DNA of 64,000 nucleotides from positions 62,001 through 126,000 of the forward strand of contig NZ_JABSNK010000007.1 in NCBI RefSeq assembly GCF_013294005.1, written 5' to 3'. Numbering within the stretch: position 1 is the stretch's first letter; the number at the start of each line of letters is the position of its first letter. Source of the stretch: Flavobacterium gelidicaeli (GTDB taxonomy: Bacteria; Bacteroidota; Bacteroidia; Flavobacteriales; Flavobacteriaceae). The position numbers and the translations under genes were made by a program. The notes beneath the pieces were generated by a model, which was not told where the DNA came from, did not search any database, and was given only the letters and a program-made list of their open reading frames with translations. Of the stretch, positions 34,752-42,560 are shown piece by piece.

Positions 34752-35486
34752 ATGGTTTTAACAATTGACATAGGAAATACAAGAATTAAAGGTGCTGTTT
34801 TTGAGCAGGATACCATGTTGGAGTTTTTTGTATTTGATAAAAATGATCTTGAAAAAAAAATTAAAGAAATTCTGTTTAATTTTCAAGGAATCAAGAATTT
34901 GGTAGTGGCTTCGGTGGGTGATGTTGCTAAAACACTTTTTTTAAGTTTTGATAAAGACGTTATTGTGCACTTTGTTTCACATGATGACTTGTTTCCTTTT
35001 GTAAATAAATATGCTACGCCTAAAACATTAGGTATTGATAGAATGGTATTGGCAACAGGAGCCACATTGCAATTCCCTAATCAAAACAGGTTAGTAATTG
35101 ATGCAGGTACATGTGTTACTTATGATTTTATTGATGCAAATGATAATTATTTGGGGGGTGCCATTTCGCCAGGGTTGCGATTGCGTTATGAAGCATTGCA
35201 TAATTTTACTTCAAAGTTGCCGTTGTTGCAATTAGAAAGTCCTGTGGGATTTATTGGCGACAGTACTTCAGAGTCAATTCATTCAGGTGTTGTAAATGGA
35301 TTGGTCTATGAAATGGATGGTTTTATAGATGAATATAAAGCACTGAGCATAAATTTTATAATAATTTTAACGGGCGGCGATACAGTTTTTTTGGCTAAAC
35401 GATTAAAAAATACCATATTTGCCAATTCAAATTTTCTTTTAGAGAGTTTAAACCAAACATTTCAATATAAAATCAAAAATGATTAA
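34752..35486 (+). CDS. coaX: type III pantothenate kinase
   Basis: A 244-residue ASKHA-fold kinase that phosphorylates pantothenate, the first step to coenzyme A. The phosphate loop IDIGNTRIKGAVF (D6, N9, T10), the LGIDR motif, DAGTCVTYDF and the late TGGD motif are all present. Type III enzymes are not feedback-inhibited by CoA. It is the first gene of an envelope-related operon: the next gene, an outer-membrane protein, overlaps its end by 8 bp. The start ATG at 34752 is preceded by a good Shine-Dalgarno-like AGGAG and a -7 element. Confidence 0.94.
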   Translation: MVLTIDIGNTRIKGAVFEQDTMLEFFVFDKNDLEKKIKEILFNFQGIKNLVVASVGDVAKTLFLSFDKDVIVHFVSHDDLFPFVNKYATPKTLGIDRMVLATGATLQFPNQNRLVIDAGTCVTYDFIDANDNYLGGAISPGLRLRYEALHNFTSKLPLLQLESPVGFIGDSTSESIHSGVVNGLVYEMDGFIDEYKALSINFIIILTGGDTVFLAKRLKNTIFANSNFLLESLNQTFQYKIKND

Positions 35487-36729
35487 AAAAATTATTATAA
35501 GCGCTTGTTTGCTTTTGTCATTAGTTTCCTTTGCTCAAGAGGGTTCTTCATCACCATATTCTTTTTACGGTATTGGTGAAGTTAGGTTTAAAGGAACTGC
35601 AGAAAACCGTGCTATGGGTGGTGTTTCAGTAGAACAAGATAGTATTCATATTAATTTAGAAAACCCAGCAAGTTTTGCTCACCTAAAACTAACTACTTTT
35701 ACTGTTGGAGGTACTTATAATACAACAAGATTAAAATCTGATACTAATGAAGAAAAAGCAAGAAGAACAACTTTAGATTATCTCGCTGTAGGATTACCTA
35801 TGGGTAAATTAGGGGTTGGTTTTGGTTTGATTCCTTATTCTTCAGTAGGATATAAAATACAATCTTTGTCAACTGTTACTGATGCAATTAGCAGCAGGTA
35901 TAACGGATCAGGTGGTTTGAATAAAGCTTTTTTAGGTGTAGGGTATAAAATTAATCCTAATTTTAGTGTTGGTGTTGATGTTAATTATAATTTTGGAAGA
36001 ATAGAAACGACTAGTTTTGAGTATATAACTGGAGTTACTATTGGGACAAGTGAAATGAATACAGCTAATTTATCTGGGGTTAATTTTAATCTTGGCGCTA
36101 TGTATCAAAGAAAATTTACAGATAAATTGAATCTTTACGGAGCGATTAATTATACATTAGAAAATACTTTGAATTCTAGAAATACTAGAAATATTTCTAC
36201 AGCATTCTATAATTCTAATTTCGATATTTCAACTGTTGATGTTTTAGGCGAAGAAACAACAAAGAATAAATTAACTTTCCCAAGTAAACTGTCAGTAAGT
36301 GCTGGTATTGGAGAAGCAAGAAGATGGCTTATAGGAGGTAAGGTTTCGTATCAAAAATCACCAGGCGAGGCAAACAGTTATAATATGGCTTCAAATGTGG
36401 AATACGGTCGTTACGGAAGTGTGAGTTTAGGAGGTTATTTTATTCCAAATTACAACTCGTTTAATAATTACCTTAAACGCATTGTTTATAGAGGAGGATT
36501 ACGCTACGAAAAAACTGGATTGGTAATTAACTCGGAGTCAGTTAATGATATGGCGTTGACTTTAGGTATAGGGATGCCGGTTTCTGGAACTTTTTCTAAT
36601 ATCAATATTGGTTTAGAATTAGGGAAAAGAGGAACGACTAATGCAGGTTTAGTACAGGAAAATTATGCTAATATTAGTGTTGGATTTTCATTTAGCGATA
36701 AGTGGTTTAATAAAAGAAAGTTTGATTAA
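35479..36729 (+). CDS. putative outer-membrane beta-barrel protein of unknown function
   Basis: A 416-residue exported protein with a signal peptide (residues 1-19, ending VSFA/Q). The rest is rich in alternating hydrophobic and polar stretches with Gly, Asn and Tyr turns, fitting a FadL/PorV-like barrel. The opening SSSPYSFYGIGEVRFKGTAE is typical of a Bacteroidota family found between coaX and lptC genes, in which the function is not known. It overlaps coaX by 8 bp and precedes lptC by 41 bp; a role in outer-membrane assembly or lipid handling is a guess from neighbours only. Confidence 0.65.
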   Translation: MIKKIIISACLLLSLVSFAQEGSSSPYSFYGIGEVRFKGTAENRAMGGVSVEQDSIHINLENPASFAHLKLTTFTVGGTYNTTRLKSDTNEEKARRTTLDYLAVGLPMGKLGVGFGLIPYSSVGYKIQSLSTVTDAISSRYNGSGGLNKAFLGVGYKINPNFSVGVDVNYNFGRIETTSFEYITGVTIGTSEMNTANLSGVNFNLGAMYQRKFTDKLNLYGAINYTLENTLNSRNTRNISTAFYNSNFDISTVDVLGEETTKNKLTFPSKLSVSAGIGEARRWLIGGKVSYQKSPGEANSYNMASNVEYGRYGSVSLGGYFIPNYNSFNNYLKRIVYRGGLRYEKTGLVINSESVNDMALTLGIGMPVSGTFSNINIGLELGKRGTTNAGLVQENYANISVGFSFSDKWFNKRKFD

Positions 36730-36770
36730 TAAAAATGATTATGTATGTGTTTCTTAGTCAGTATTTATAA

Positions 36771-37325
36771 ATGATTATATTAAAAAAATATAGAATATTA
36801 CTCTTAGTCACGGCTCTTGCTGTGACTCTGTGTTTAGGGTGCGAAAGTAACTTTAAGGAGGTGCAAAAGATTAATTTTACTGAATTCACACCTAGTGGTG
36901 ATGCTGATAATGTGGATTTAAAATACACTGATTCAGGCTTGATAAAAGTGATCTTAATTAGTCCTAAAATGCTTGATTTTTCAAGTGTTAGTTTTCCTTT
37001 TACTGAATTCCCAAAAGGGATTGATGTGACTTTTTATGATAATAAAGCACAAAAAACTAGAGTAACGTCTAATTATGCTATTTCGTATAAAGAGACTGGT
37101 ATCATTGATTTACAAGGAAAAGTGAAAATTGCTACCGAAAAAGGGCAGTTGCTTGAAACAGAGCAATTGTATTACGATCAGAAAAATGAATGGTTTTTTA
37201 CTGAAAAAAGGTTTAAATTTACCGATATTAAAGGATCTTCTAACGGTCAAGGTATTGACTTTAGTAGGGATTTTAAAATAGTAAATTCACAGAAAATAAC
37301 AGGTGAATTTGATTCAGCTGAATAA
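36771..37325 (+). CDS. lptC: LptC-like lipopolysaccharide export protein
   Basis: A 184-residue envelope protein with an N-terminal hydrophobic segment (residues 8-23) and a possible lipobox cysteine C24 (LCLGC). The body matches the LptC/OstA-like beta-jellyroll: repeated short strands with TSNYAISYKETGIIDLQGKV and QLYYDQKNEWFFTEK, as in the Bacteroidota lptC family. It would link the inner-membrane LptBFG complex to LptA in lipopolysaccharide transport. Membrane anchoring by lipidation instead of a helix is possible. It lies in a compact operon with coaX, an outer-membrane protein and a CBS-domain protein. Confidence 0.85.
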   Translation: MIILKKYRILLLVTALAVTLCLGCESNFKEVQKINFTEFTPSGDADNVDLKYTDSGLIKVILISPKMLDFSSVSFPFTEFPKGIDVTFYDNKAQKTRVTSNYAISYKETGIIDLQGKVKIATEKGQLLETEQLYYDQKNEWFFTEKRFKFTDIKGSSNGQGIDFSRDFKIVNSQKITGEFDSAE

Positions 37326-37342
37326 AATTTAAAAATTACCCT

Positions 37343-37537
37343 ATGACTTACATGAAATACACGCCTTACATTTATCTTATTTTTGCAGGCTATTTTATCT
37401 ATGATGGCATTGCTAAATGGAGCGATCCTCAGGCGACACCGGTTTTAAGTCTGCTAATTGCAGGACTTGCTGTTTTTATGTTTTTCTTCAGAAGGAAATT
37501 TGCTAAAAAAATGGCAGACCGTAATAATAAATCATAA
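37343..37537 (+). CDS. small membrane protein of unknown function
   Basis: A 64-residue protein with two hydrophobic segments (about 8-22 and 31-47) and a basic tail (RRKFAKKMADRNNKS). An internal ATG at residue 4 could be the real start. It fits tightly between lptC (17 bp) and the CBS-domain gene (3 bp), which supports real expression. No family is recognised. Confidence 0.7.
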   Translation: MTYMKYTPYIYLIFAGYFIYDGIAKWSDPQATPVLSLLIAGLAVFMFFFRRKFAKKMADRNNKS

Positions 37538-37540
37538 TTT

Positions 37541-38800
37541 ATGGAAATTGGCATTATTATATTATGCTTAATACTGAGTGCTTTTTTCTCTGGAATGGAG
37601 ATTGCTTTTATTTCTTCAAATAAAATTTATCTTGAAATCGAAAAGAAACAAGATAATTTCCTTTCAAAAATACTTACTAAACTTACTGAAAAGCCGTCTA
37701 AGTTTATTGCAGCAATGCTTATTGGAAACAATATTGCTTTAGTTGTATATGGTTTTTTCATGGGTGAGTTGTTAATGCGCTGGATTAATTCATTAGTTTA
37801 TCATTTTTCAGATCTTTCTAATTTGTTGATTCAAACTGTTTTATCAACTTTATTAGTGTTGCTTACTGCAGAATTTTTACCTAAAGTATTTTTTCAGATA
37901 TATGCAAATACCTTAATTAAAGTTTTTGCTATTCCCGCATACTTTTTCTATCAGCTTTTTTATTTTATTTCTACTTTTTTCATTTGGGTTTCAGATTTTG
38001 TATTGAAAAAATTCTTTAGAACTGATGGTGATCAAGTGCAGTTGTTTTTTACAAAAATTGAATTGGGGGATTACATTAATGAGCAAATGAGTACGGTTGA
38101 AGATGATGACGAAGTAGATTCGGAGATTCAAATGTTTCAAAATGCGTTAGACTTTTCAAGTGTAAAAGCGAGAGATGTAATGAGTCCGCGAACAGAAATT
38201 GTTGCCATTGAAATGACTGATTCTATTGAGAGTTTAAAGGATTTGTTTATAGAAACAGGGTATTCTAAGGTTTTGATTTATCAAAATTCACTCGATGATA
38301 TTTTAGGGTATGTACATTCATTTGACTTGTTTAAAAAACCTGAAACGATTAGCTCTATAATTATTCCGGTTGAATTTGTTCCTGAAACTATATTTATAAA
38401 AGACGTCATGAGTTTGTTGACAAAGAAGCGCAAGAGTGTTGCAGTTGTCTTGGATGAATACGGAGGTACATCTGGAATTGTTACTATCGAAGATATTGTA
38501 GAAGAGCTTTTTGGGGAGATTGAAGATGAGCATGATTCAGATGAGGAACTGATAGAAAAAGAGCTTGGAGAAAATCAATTTGTATTTTCTGCACGTTTTG
38601 ATGTTGAATATTTAAATCAAACCTATAAATTAGCCATTCCTGAAAGTGATTCCTACGGAACATTAGGAGGTTTTATCGTAGATTTTGCTAATGATATTCC
38701 GCTAGTAGGTGAGGAGATTACGATAGGGAACTATCATTTTGAAATACAAGAGGCAACAAACAAGAAAATTGAATTGGTTAAATTAACCATAAAAGAGTAA
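37541..38800 (+). CDS. CNNM/CorC-type membrane protein with CBS domains (hemolysin family)
   Basis: A 419-residue protein with a DUF21/CNNM membrane domain (about 1-150, with three to four segments), two CBS domains (about 205-330, including VMSPRTEIVAIE and DEYGGTSGIVTIEDIVEE) and a CorC_HlyC C-terminal domain (about 345-415). Members are linked to magnesium or cobalt export and, in flavobacteria, GldE is a relative encoded near gldD; neither gldD nor other gliding genes lie here, so this is a paralogue. It is the last gene of the coaX operon. Confidence 0.85.
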   Translation: MEIGIIILCLILSAFFSGMEIAFISSNKIYLEIEKKQDNFLSKILTKLTEKPSKFIAAMLIGNNIALVVYGFFMGELLMRWINSLVYHFSDLSNLLIQTVLSTLLVLLTAEFLPKVFFQIYANTLIKVFAIPAYFFYQLFYFISTFFIWVSDFVLKKFFRTDGDQVQLFFTKIELGDYINEQMSTVEDDDEVDSEIQMFQNALDFSSVKARDVMSPRTEIVAIEMTDSIESLKDLFIETGYSKVLIYQNSLDDILGYVHSFDLFKKPETISSIIIPVEFVPETIFIKDVMSLLTKKRKSVAVVLDEYGGTSGIVTIEDIVEELFGEIEDEHDSDEELIEKELGENQFVFSARFDVEYLNQTYKLAIPESDSYGTLGGFIVDFANDIPLVGEEITIGNYHFEIQEATNKKIELVKLTIKE

Positions 38801-38868
38801 TTTATTTTATAAAAATATTTTTTTTGTAAAATAAAACGCTACTAGTATAATTATTAATTAGATAATTG

Positions 38869-38876
38869 TATTTTCG
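38869..38876 (+). promoter_or_regulatory. -7 element upstream of the PpiD-like gene
   Basis: TATTTTCG (TAnnTTCG form) lies 31 bp before the ATG at 38908, giving the short leader common in this phylum. No clear -33 TTG is present. An AT-only inverted repeat (38801-38835) after the CBS gene may weakly end the upstream transcript. Confidence 0.45.
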
Positions 38877-38907
38877 CAAACTGAATATAAAATTAACAAC
38901 AATAAAA

Positions 38908-41004
38908 ATGGCAGTTTTATCAAAAATTAGACAACGTTCCGCTTTAATGATTGCAGTTATTGCATTAGGTTTATTTGCATTTATCATCGGTGATTTATTC
39001 AAAAGTGGTAGTTTCAACAGTACATCAAAAGACGTAGGAAGTATTAATGGAAATGGTATTTCATTTGAAGACTTCAGACTCAAAGTTAGTAATGTTGAAA
39101 AAAGTGGTGAAGGAATCTCTTCTACTGCTGCAGCAAATAAAGTATGGGATCAAGAAGTTTCGGTTGCTTTATTAACATCTGAGTTTGATAAATTAGGATT
39201 GAGAGTAGGTGAAAAACATATCTTAGAAGTTTTACAAGCAGATCAAAGTATTGGTAAAAACCCAATGTTTATGAATGCTGCTGGAATGTTTGATTTAAAC
39301 AAATTTAAAGAATACTTTAAAGCGAACCCTGCACAAGCTCAGTTTTTAAAAGACAGAGAAAAAGATGCAGAGTTAAATGCAAAGTTTCAAATTTACAATA
39401 CTTTGATCAAATCAGCTGTATATACAACTGCTAGTGAAGGGAAATTGAAATATGAAATGGAAGCTAACAAAGTGAACTTTGCTTATGTTGCTGGTTTATA
39501 TTCGACAGTAAAAGACAGTGATGTAAAAATTACTGATGCTGAAATTACTGACTACATGAAGAAAAACGAGAAAAAATTCAAAGCTGATGAATCTCGTGAA
39601 GTAGAATATGTGTTAATCGAAGACAAACCTTCTAAAGAAGATGTTGCTGAGGTTAAAGCTAAAATAACAGGATTGTTGTCAGGAAGTGTTGTTTATAACC
39701 AAGCAACAAATAAAAACGATACTTTATCAGGATTTAAAGCAGCTAAAAACACAATTGAATTTGTAAATTCAAATTCTGATGTTGCTTATGACTCTACTTA
39801 TATTGCGAAGAAAGATTTGCCAGCTGTTGATGCTGATCAATTATTTAATCTTGCTCCTGGAGAAGTTTATGGACCTTATATGTTTGGAAAATACTATTGT
39901 ATTTCTAAATCAATGGGTAAAAAATTAGGGGTAAATGCTAAAGCAAGTCATATCCTAATTAGTTATGAAGGAACTCAGGTTCCAAACCAAAAAGAAAAAA
40001 GAACAAAAGAAGAAGCTAAAGCTAAAGCAGAAGAAATTTTGGCACAAGTAAATGCTAATCCGGATAGTTTCTTAATGTTGGCTTTTAGTAGTTCTGATGA
40101 TTCATCAGCACAACAAGGTGGAGATTTAGGATATTTTGGACCAAACCAAATGGTTAAACCATTTAATGATTTTGTGTTCAATAACGGAATTGGAAAAGTA
40201 GGTTTAGTAGAAACTCCTTTTGGATTTCATATTATAAAAATTACAGACAAGCAAGACGGAATACGTTTAGCTACAATTGCACAAAAAGTTGAAGCTTCTG
40301 AAGCTACTTCTGATAGAGTTTTTACACAAGCAACTAAGTTTGAAATGGATGCTACAGATAAAGACTTTACTAAAGTTGCTAAAGATATGGGTCTAACTAT
40401 TGCTGCTCCTGCAACGATTACTGCAATGCAAGAGAACTTTGGACCATTAGGAAATCAAAGAACTATTGTAAGATGGGCTTTTGAAGATGATTCTAAAGTA
40501 GGAACTGTTAAACGTTTTGAAGTTGCTAATGTTGGTCACGTTATTGCTCGTGTTAAGAGTATCGACGATTCAGGTTTAGCATCTGTGACACAAGCAAGAC
40601 CTTATGTGGAGTCAATTCTTAAAAACAAGAAAAAAGCGGCTATCATCAAAGGAAAAATGACGGGAAGCTCTCTTGAAGCAATTGCTAAAACAGCTGGTTC
40701 AACAATACAACAAGCTACTGACGTAACTCTTGATAACCCAACATTAGTGGGTGCTGGTCAAGAACCACAAGTAGTAGGTAGTGCATTTGCATTAGCTGCT
40801 AATAAAATATCTGGTCCTATTGAAGGAATTACAGGAGTTTATGTTGTAAAAAACATGAGTACTGTAAAAGCACCATCTATTAAAGATTTTGCACCTTATA
40901 TTGCTAAATTAAAAGCACAATCTGCAGGAGATGTAAACAGAGTTTTACCTGCTCTTAAAGATAACGCTGAGATTAAAGACAATAGAAAACAATTTAATTA
41001 CTAA
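38908..41004 (+). CDS. PpiD-like periplasmic peptidyl-prolyl isomerase/chaperone
   Basis: A 698-residue inner-membrane-anchored periplasmic chaperone. I choose the ATG at 38908 (MAVLSKIRQRSALMIAVIAL): it gives the usual short basic cytoplasmic end and membrane helix (about residues 12-30), and lies 31 bp after a -7 element. A SurA-type N-domain (about 35-210) is followed by a parvulin rotamase domain (about 340-440) with KASHILISYEG, GGDLGYFGPN and TPFGFHIIKI. It would help fold outer-membrane proteins as they leave the Sec translocon. A terminator follows. Confidence 0.9.
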   Translation: MAVLSKIRQRSALMIAVIALGLFAFIIGDLFKSGSFNSTSKDVGSINGNGISFEDFRLKVSNVEKSGEGISSTAAANKVWDQEVSVALLTSEFDKLGLRVGEKHILEVLQADQSIGKNPMFMNAAGMFDLNKFKEYFKANPAQAQFLKDREKDAELNAKFQIYNTLIKSAVYTTASEGKLKYEMEANKVNFAYVAGLYSTVKDSDVKITDAEITDYMKKNEKKFKADESREVEYVLIEDKPSKEDVAEVKAKITGLLSGSVVYNQATNKNDTLSGFKAAKNTIEFVNSNSDVAYDSTYIAKKDLPAVDADQLFNLAPGEVYGPYMFGKYYCISKSMGKKLGVNAKASHILISYEGTQVPNQKEKRTKEEAKAKAEEILAQVNANPDSFLMLAFSSSDDSSAQQGGDLGYFGPNQMVKPFNDFVFNNGIGKVGLVETPFGFHIIKITDKQDGIRLATIAQKVEASEATSDRVFTQATKFEMDATDKDFTKVAKDMGLTIAAPATITAMQENFGPLGNQRTIVRWAFEDDSKVGTVKRFEVANVGHVIARVKSIDDSGLASVTQARPYVESILKNKKKAAIIKGKMTGSSLEAIAKTAGSTIQQATDVTLDNPTLVGAGQEPQVVGSAFALAANKISGPIEGITGVYVVKNMSTVKAPSIKDFAPYIAKLKAQSAGDVNRVLPALKDNAEIKDNRKQFNY

Positions 41005-41030
41005 TATTAAGTAGTTATTATTAATTCCAT

Positions 41031-41063
41031 AAAAAAACTCGATACTTAGTATCGGGTTTTTTT
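41031..41063 (+). terminator. terminator after the PpiD-like gene
   Basis: CTCGATAC (41038-41045) and GTATCGGG (41049-41056) form an eight-base stem with one G-U pair and a TTA loop, followed by seven T. A-rich sequence on the other side lets it work on the minus strand too. Confidence 0.82.
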
Positions 41064-41456
41064 ATGCCTTAAATGGAGTTGAAGACTATGTGCTTTAAGT
41101 ACATTATATTGCTTTAGCTTATAAAATTTTGACCTCAAAATAATGTAATCAAAAGGTTTTATTCTGTGGGAATCAATTTAGTCTGCGCTGATTTTTACTA
41201 TTTTTTGCAAACGACCATTGTAGACTTTAAGTCTGCCAAATCAAATGCGTGAAATTACAGTTTGTGTTGTTTTAGTTAAGTTTGTGGGTAATTTTAATGC
41301 TGTTAAAAATCCCTATAAATGCGCTGTGACTGATTAAAAAAGGCAAATTAGTAATAATAACTCTTCAAACTTTTTAAGATACTTCCAAGGGTAAATAAAT
41401 AATAATGGCGCAAAGCAGTCTTAAATTTTCAAATTGGCTTGCAATATTAAATAATA
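41064..41456. other. gene-free stretch between two terminators
   Basis: About 390 bp bounded by a terminator on each side, with stops in all frames and no recognisable gene, tRNA or promoter of clear quality. It may be a decayed gene or hold a small RNA. A short stretch CAGACTTAAAGTCTAC-like inverted repeat around 41217-41237 (GTAGACTTTAAGTCTGC) is the only visible structure. Confidence 0.45.
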
Positions 41457-41500
41457 AAACCTGATACTCTAATTTTATAATGAGAGTATCAGGTTTTTTT
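41456..41500. terminator. bidirectional terminator
   Basis: CCTGATACTCT (41460-41470) and AGAGTATCAGG (41483-41493) form an 11-base perfect stem with a 12-base loop. Seven T follow on the plus strand and TTTTATT on the minus strand. It serves the minus-strand GHMP kinase gene ending at 41528. Confidence 0.82.
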
Positions 41501-41527
41501 AAGAGTCTAATTCATTAGGAGATGACG

Positions 41528-42439
41528 TTATAATATCATTTCAGCATAGGTAAGTAGAGTCTCATAACCTTTTTCTTTAAAATAATCTATTGGATCTAAT
41601 TGGGAAATGACCATTACAAAATCTCCTCCCCATGCGCCTAGACTTTTTATTTCTCCATGAAAATCTGGGAATATAGATTCTTTAATAGTGGTAGTTTCTA
41701 ATATATGACTCATTTTAGCTTCATGCTTTACAATACCTTGGTTAAGTTGCTCAATGTTAGTTGCGTTTAGTAAATCAATGGTTATCGCGTTGATTGTAGC
41801 AATATCTTTATCTAAATGGTGACTCTTGTTTTTTTGATAATTAGCAATGGCATTTTTACTACTTTGTTTTTTATTAAGGTATACAAAATAAATGTTTTTT
41901 GTAAATTCAGGATCAAAATTTACTTTTTTAACTACAGGTTTACCTTTGTCTAATTGATAGATAATAGGGTTGTTGTTTTGAGCGCAAGCAATATCATAAC
42001 CGCTCCCCCCAAAACTTGTATTAAGCAGTTCAAATGCATCAATTTCTAGCCACTGTGCAATATTGTTAATTAATGTAGATGATGTTCCTAGTCCCCATTT
42101 TCTAGGGAAAGTAAGTTCAGTAGTTATACGATACCCTTTTTTATTGTTTATAAAATTAGGGTTTACTAGGTAGGCTTGATGTAAAATAGTAATTAAGGTA
42201 TCTTTTACAGATGAGTAGCTGTTTTTTGGCGCTATGATTTCGTTGAATAAAATACAGTCTTCAAACCAAACACTTTTGTCATTGTCGTAACTTTTCCAGT
42301 GGATGACTTGGTTGTCTCCTTGTTCAATTGTTAGGCTTTGGCCAAATTTTGTAGGTAATGCAAATGCTTTTGCGCCGTCTAGAACCAGGTATTCTCCGGT
42401 GATTAGTAGTTTTCCGTTGCTGTAATAAGTGTTCTTCAT
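41528..42439 (-). CDS. GYDIA-family GHMP kinase
   Basis: A 303-residue small-molecule kinase of the GHMP fold. The ATP-binding motif is RKWGLGTSSTLI (P-GLGSS-type), and GGSGYDIACAQ contains the GYDIA signature that names this Bacteroidota family. It follows an HMG-CoA reductase gene on the same strand, so it likely serves the mevalonate pathway (mevalonate or phosphomevalonate kinase step); the exact substrate is not established for the family. The gap to the upstream reductase gene holds a Flavo-1-like element. Confidence 0.88.
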   Translation of the reverse strand: MKNTYYSNGKLLITGEYLVLDGAKAFALPTKFGQSLTIEQGDNQVIHWKSYDNDKSVWFEDCILFNEIIAPKNSYSSVKDTLITILHQAYLVNPNFINNKKGYRITTELTFPRKWGLGTSSTLINNIAQWLEIDAFELLNTSFGGSGYDIACAQNNNPIIYQLDKGKPVVKKVNFDPEFTKNIYFVYLNKKQSSKNAIANYQKNKSHHLDKDIATINAITIDLLNATNIEQLNQGIVKHEAKMSHILETTTIKESIFPDFHGEIKSLGAWGGDFVMVISQLDPIDYFKEKGYETLLTYAEMIL

Positions 42440-42474
42440 TGTACTAAATTTGTTCCTATTTTTGTCTTTTTTTC

Positions 42475-42554
42475 AGCCGCGATAGTAGCGGCATCCCAGC
42501 CTTTAGAGAGGGACGAAAAAAAGGCTGGATATAGCGGATAGCGTGATTAGCTCC
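42475..42554 (-). ncRNA. structured intergenic element resembling the Flavo-1 RNA motif, copy B
   Basis: Read on the minus strand: GGAGC, then CGCTATCCGCTATATCC, a perfect seven-base hairpin (AGCCTTT / AAAGGCT, 42498-42504 and 42520-42526), then GGGATGCCGCTACTATCGCGG and CT, followed by an A-run. CGC near the start pairs with GCG near the end, where copy A has CCTG with CAGG: this is covariation. It fills the gap between the HMG-CoA reductase and GHMP kinase genes. Identification as Flavo-1 is tentative. Confidence 0.55.
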
Positions 42555-42560
42555 TAAAAA

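Noticed and set aside
38802..39083. 93-codon minus-strand frame over the PpiD-like start
   Set aside because: It is antisense to a convincing signal-anchor sequence and would overlap its promoter; no domain recognised.
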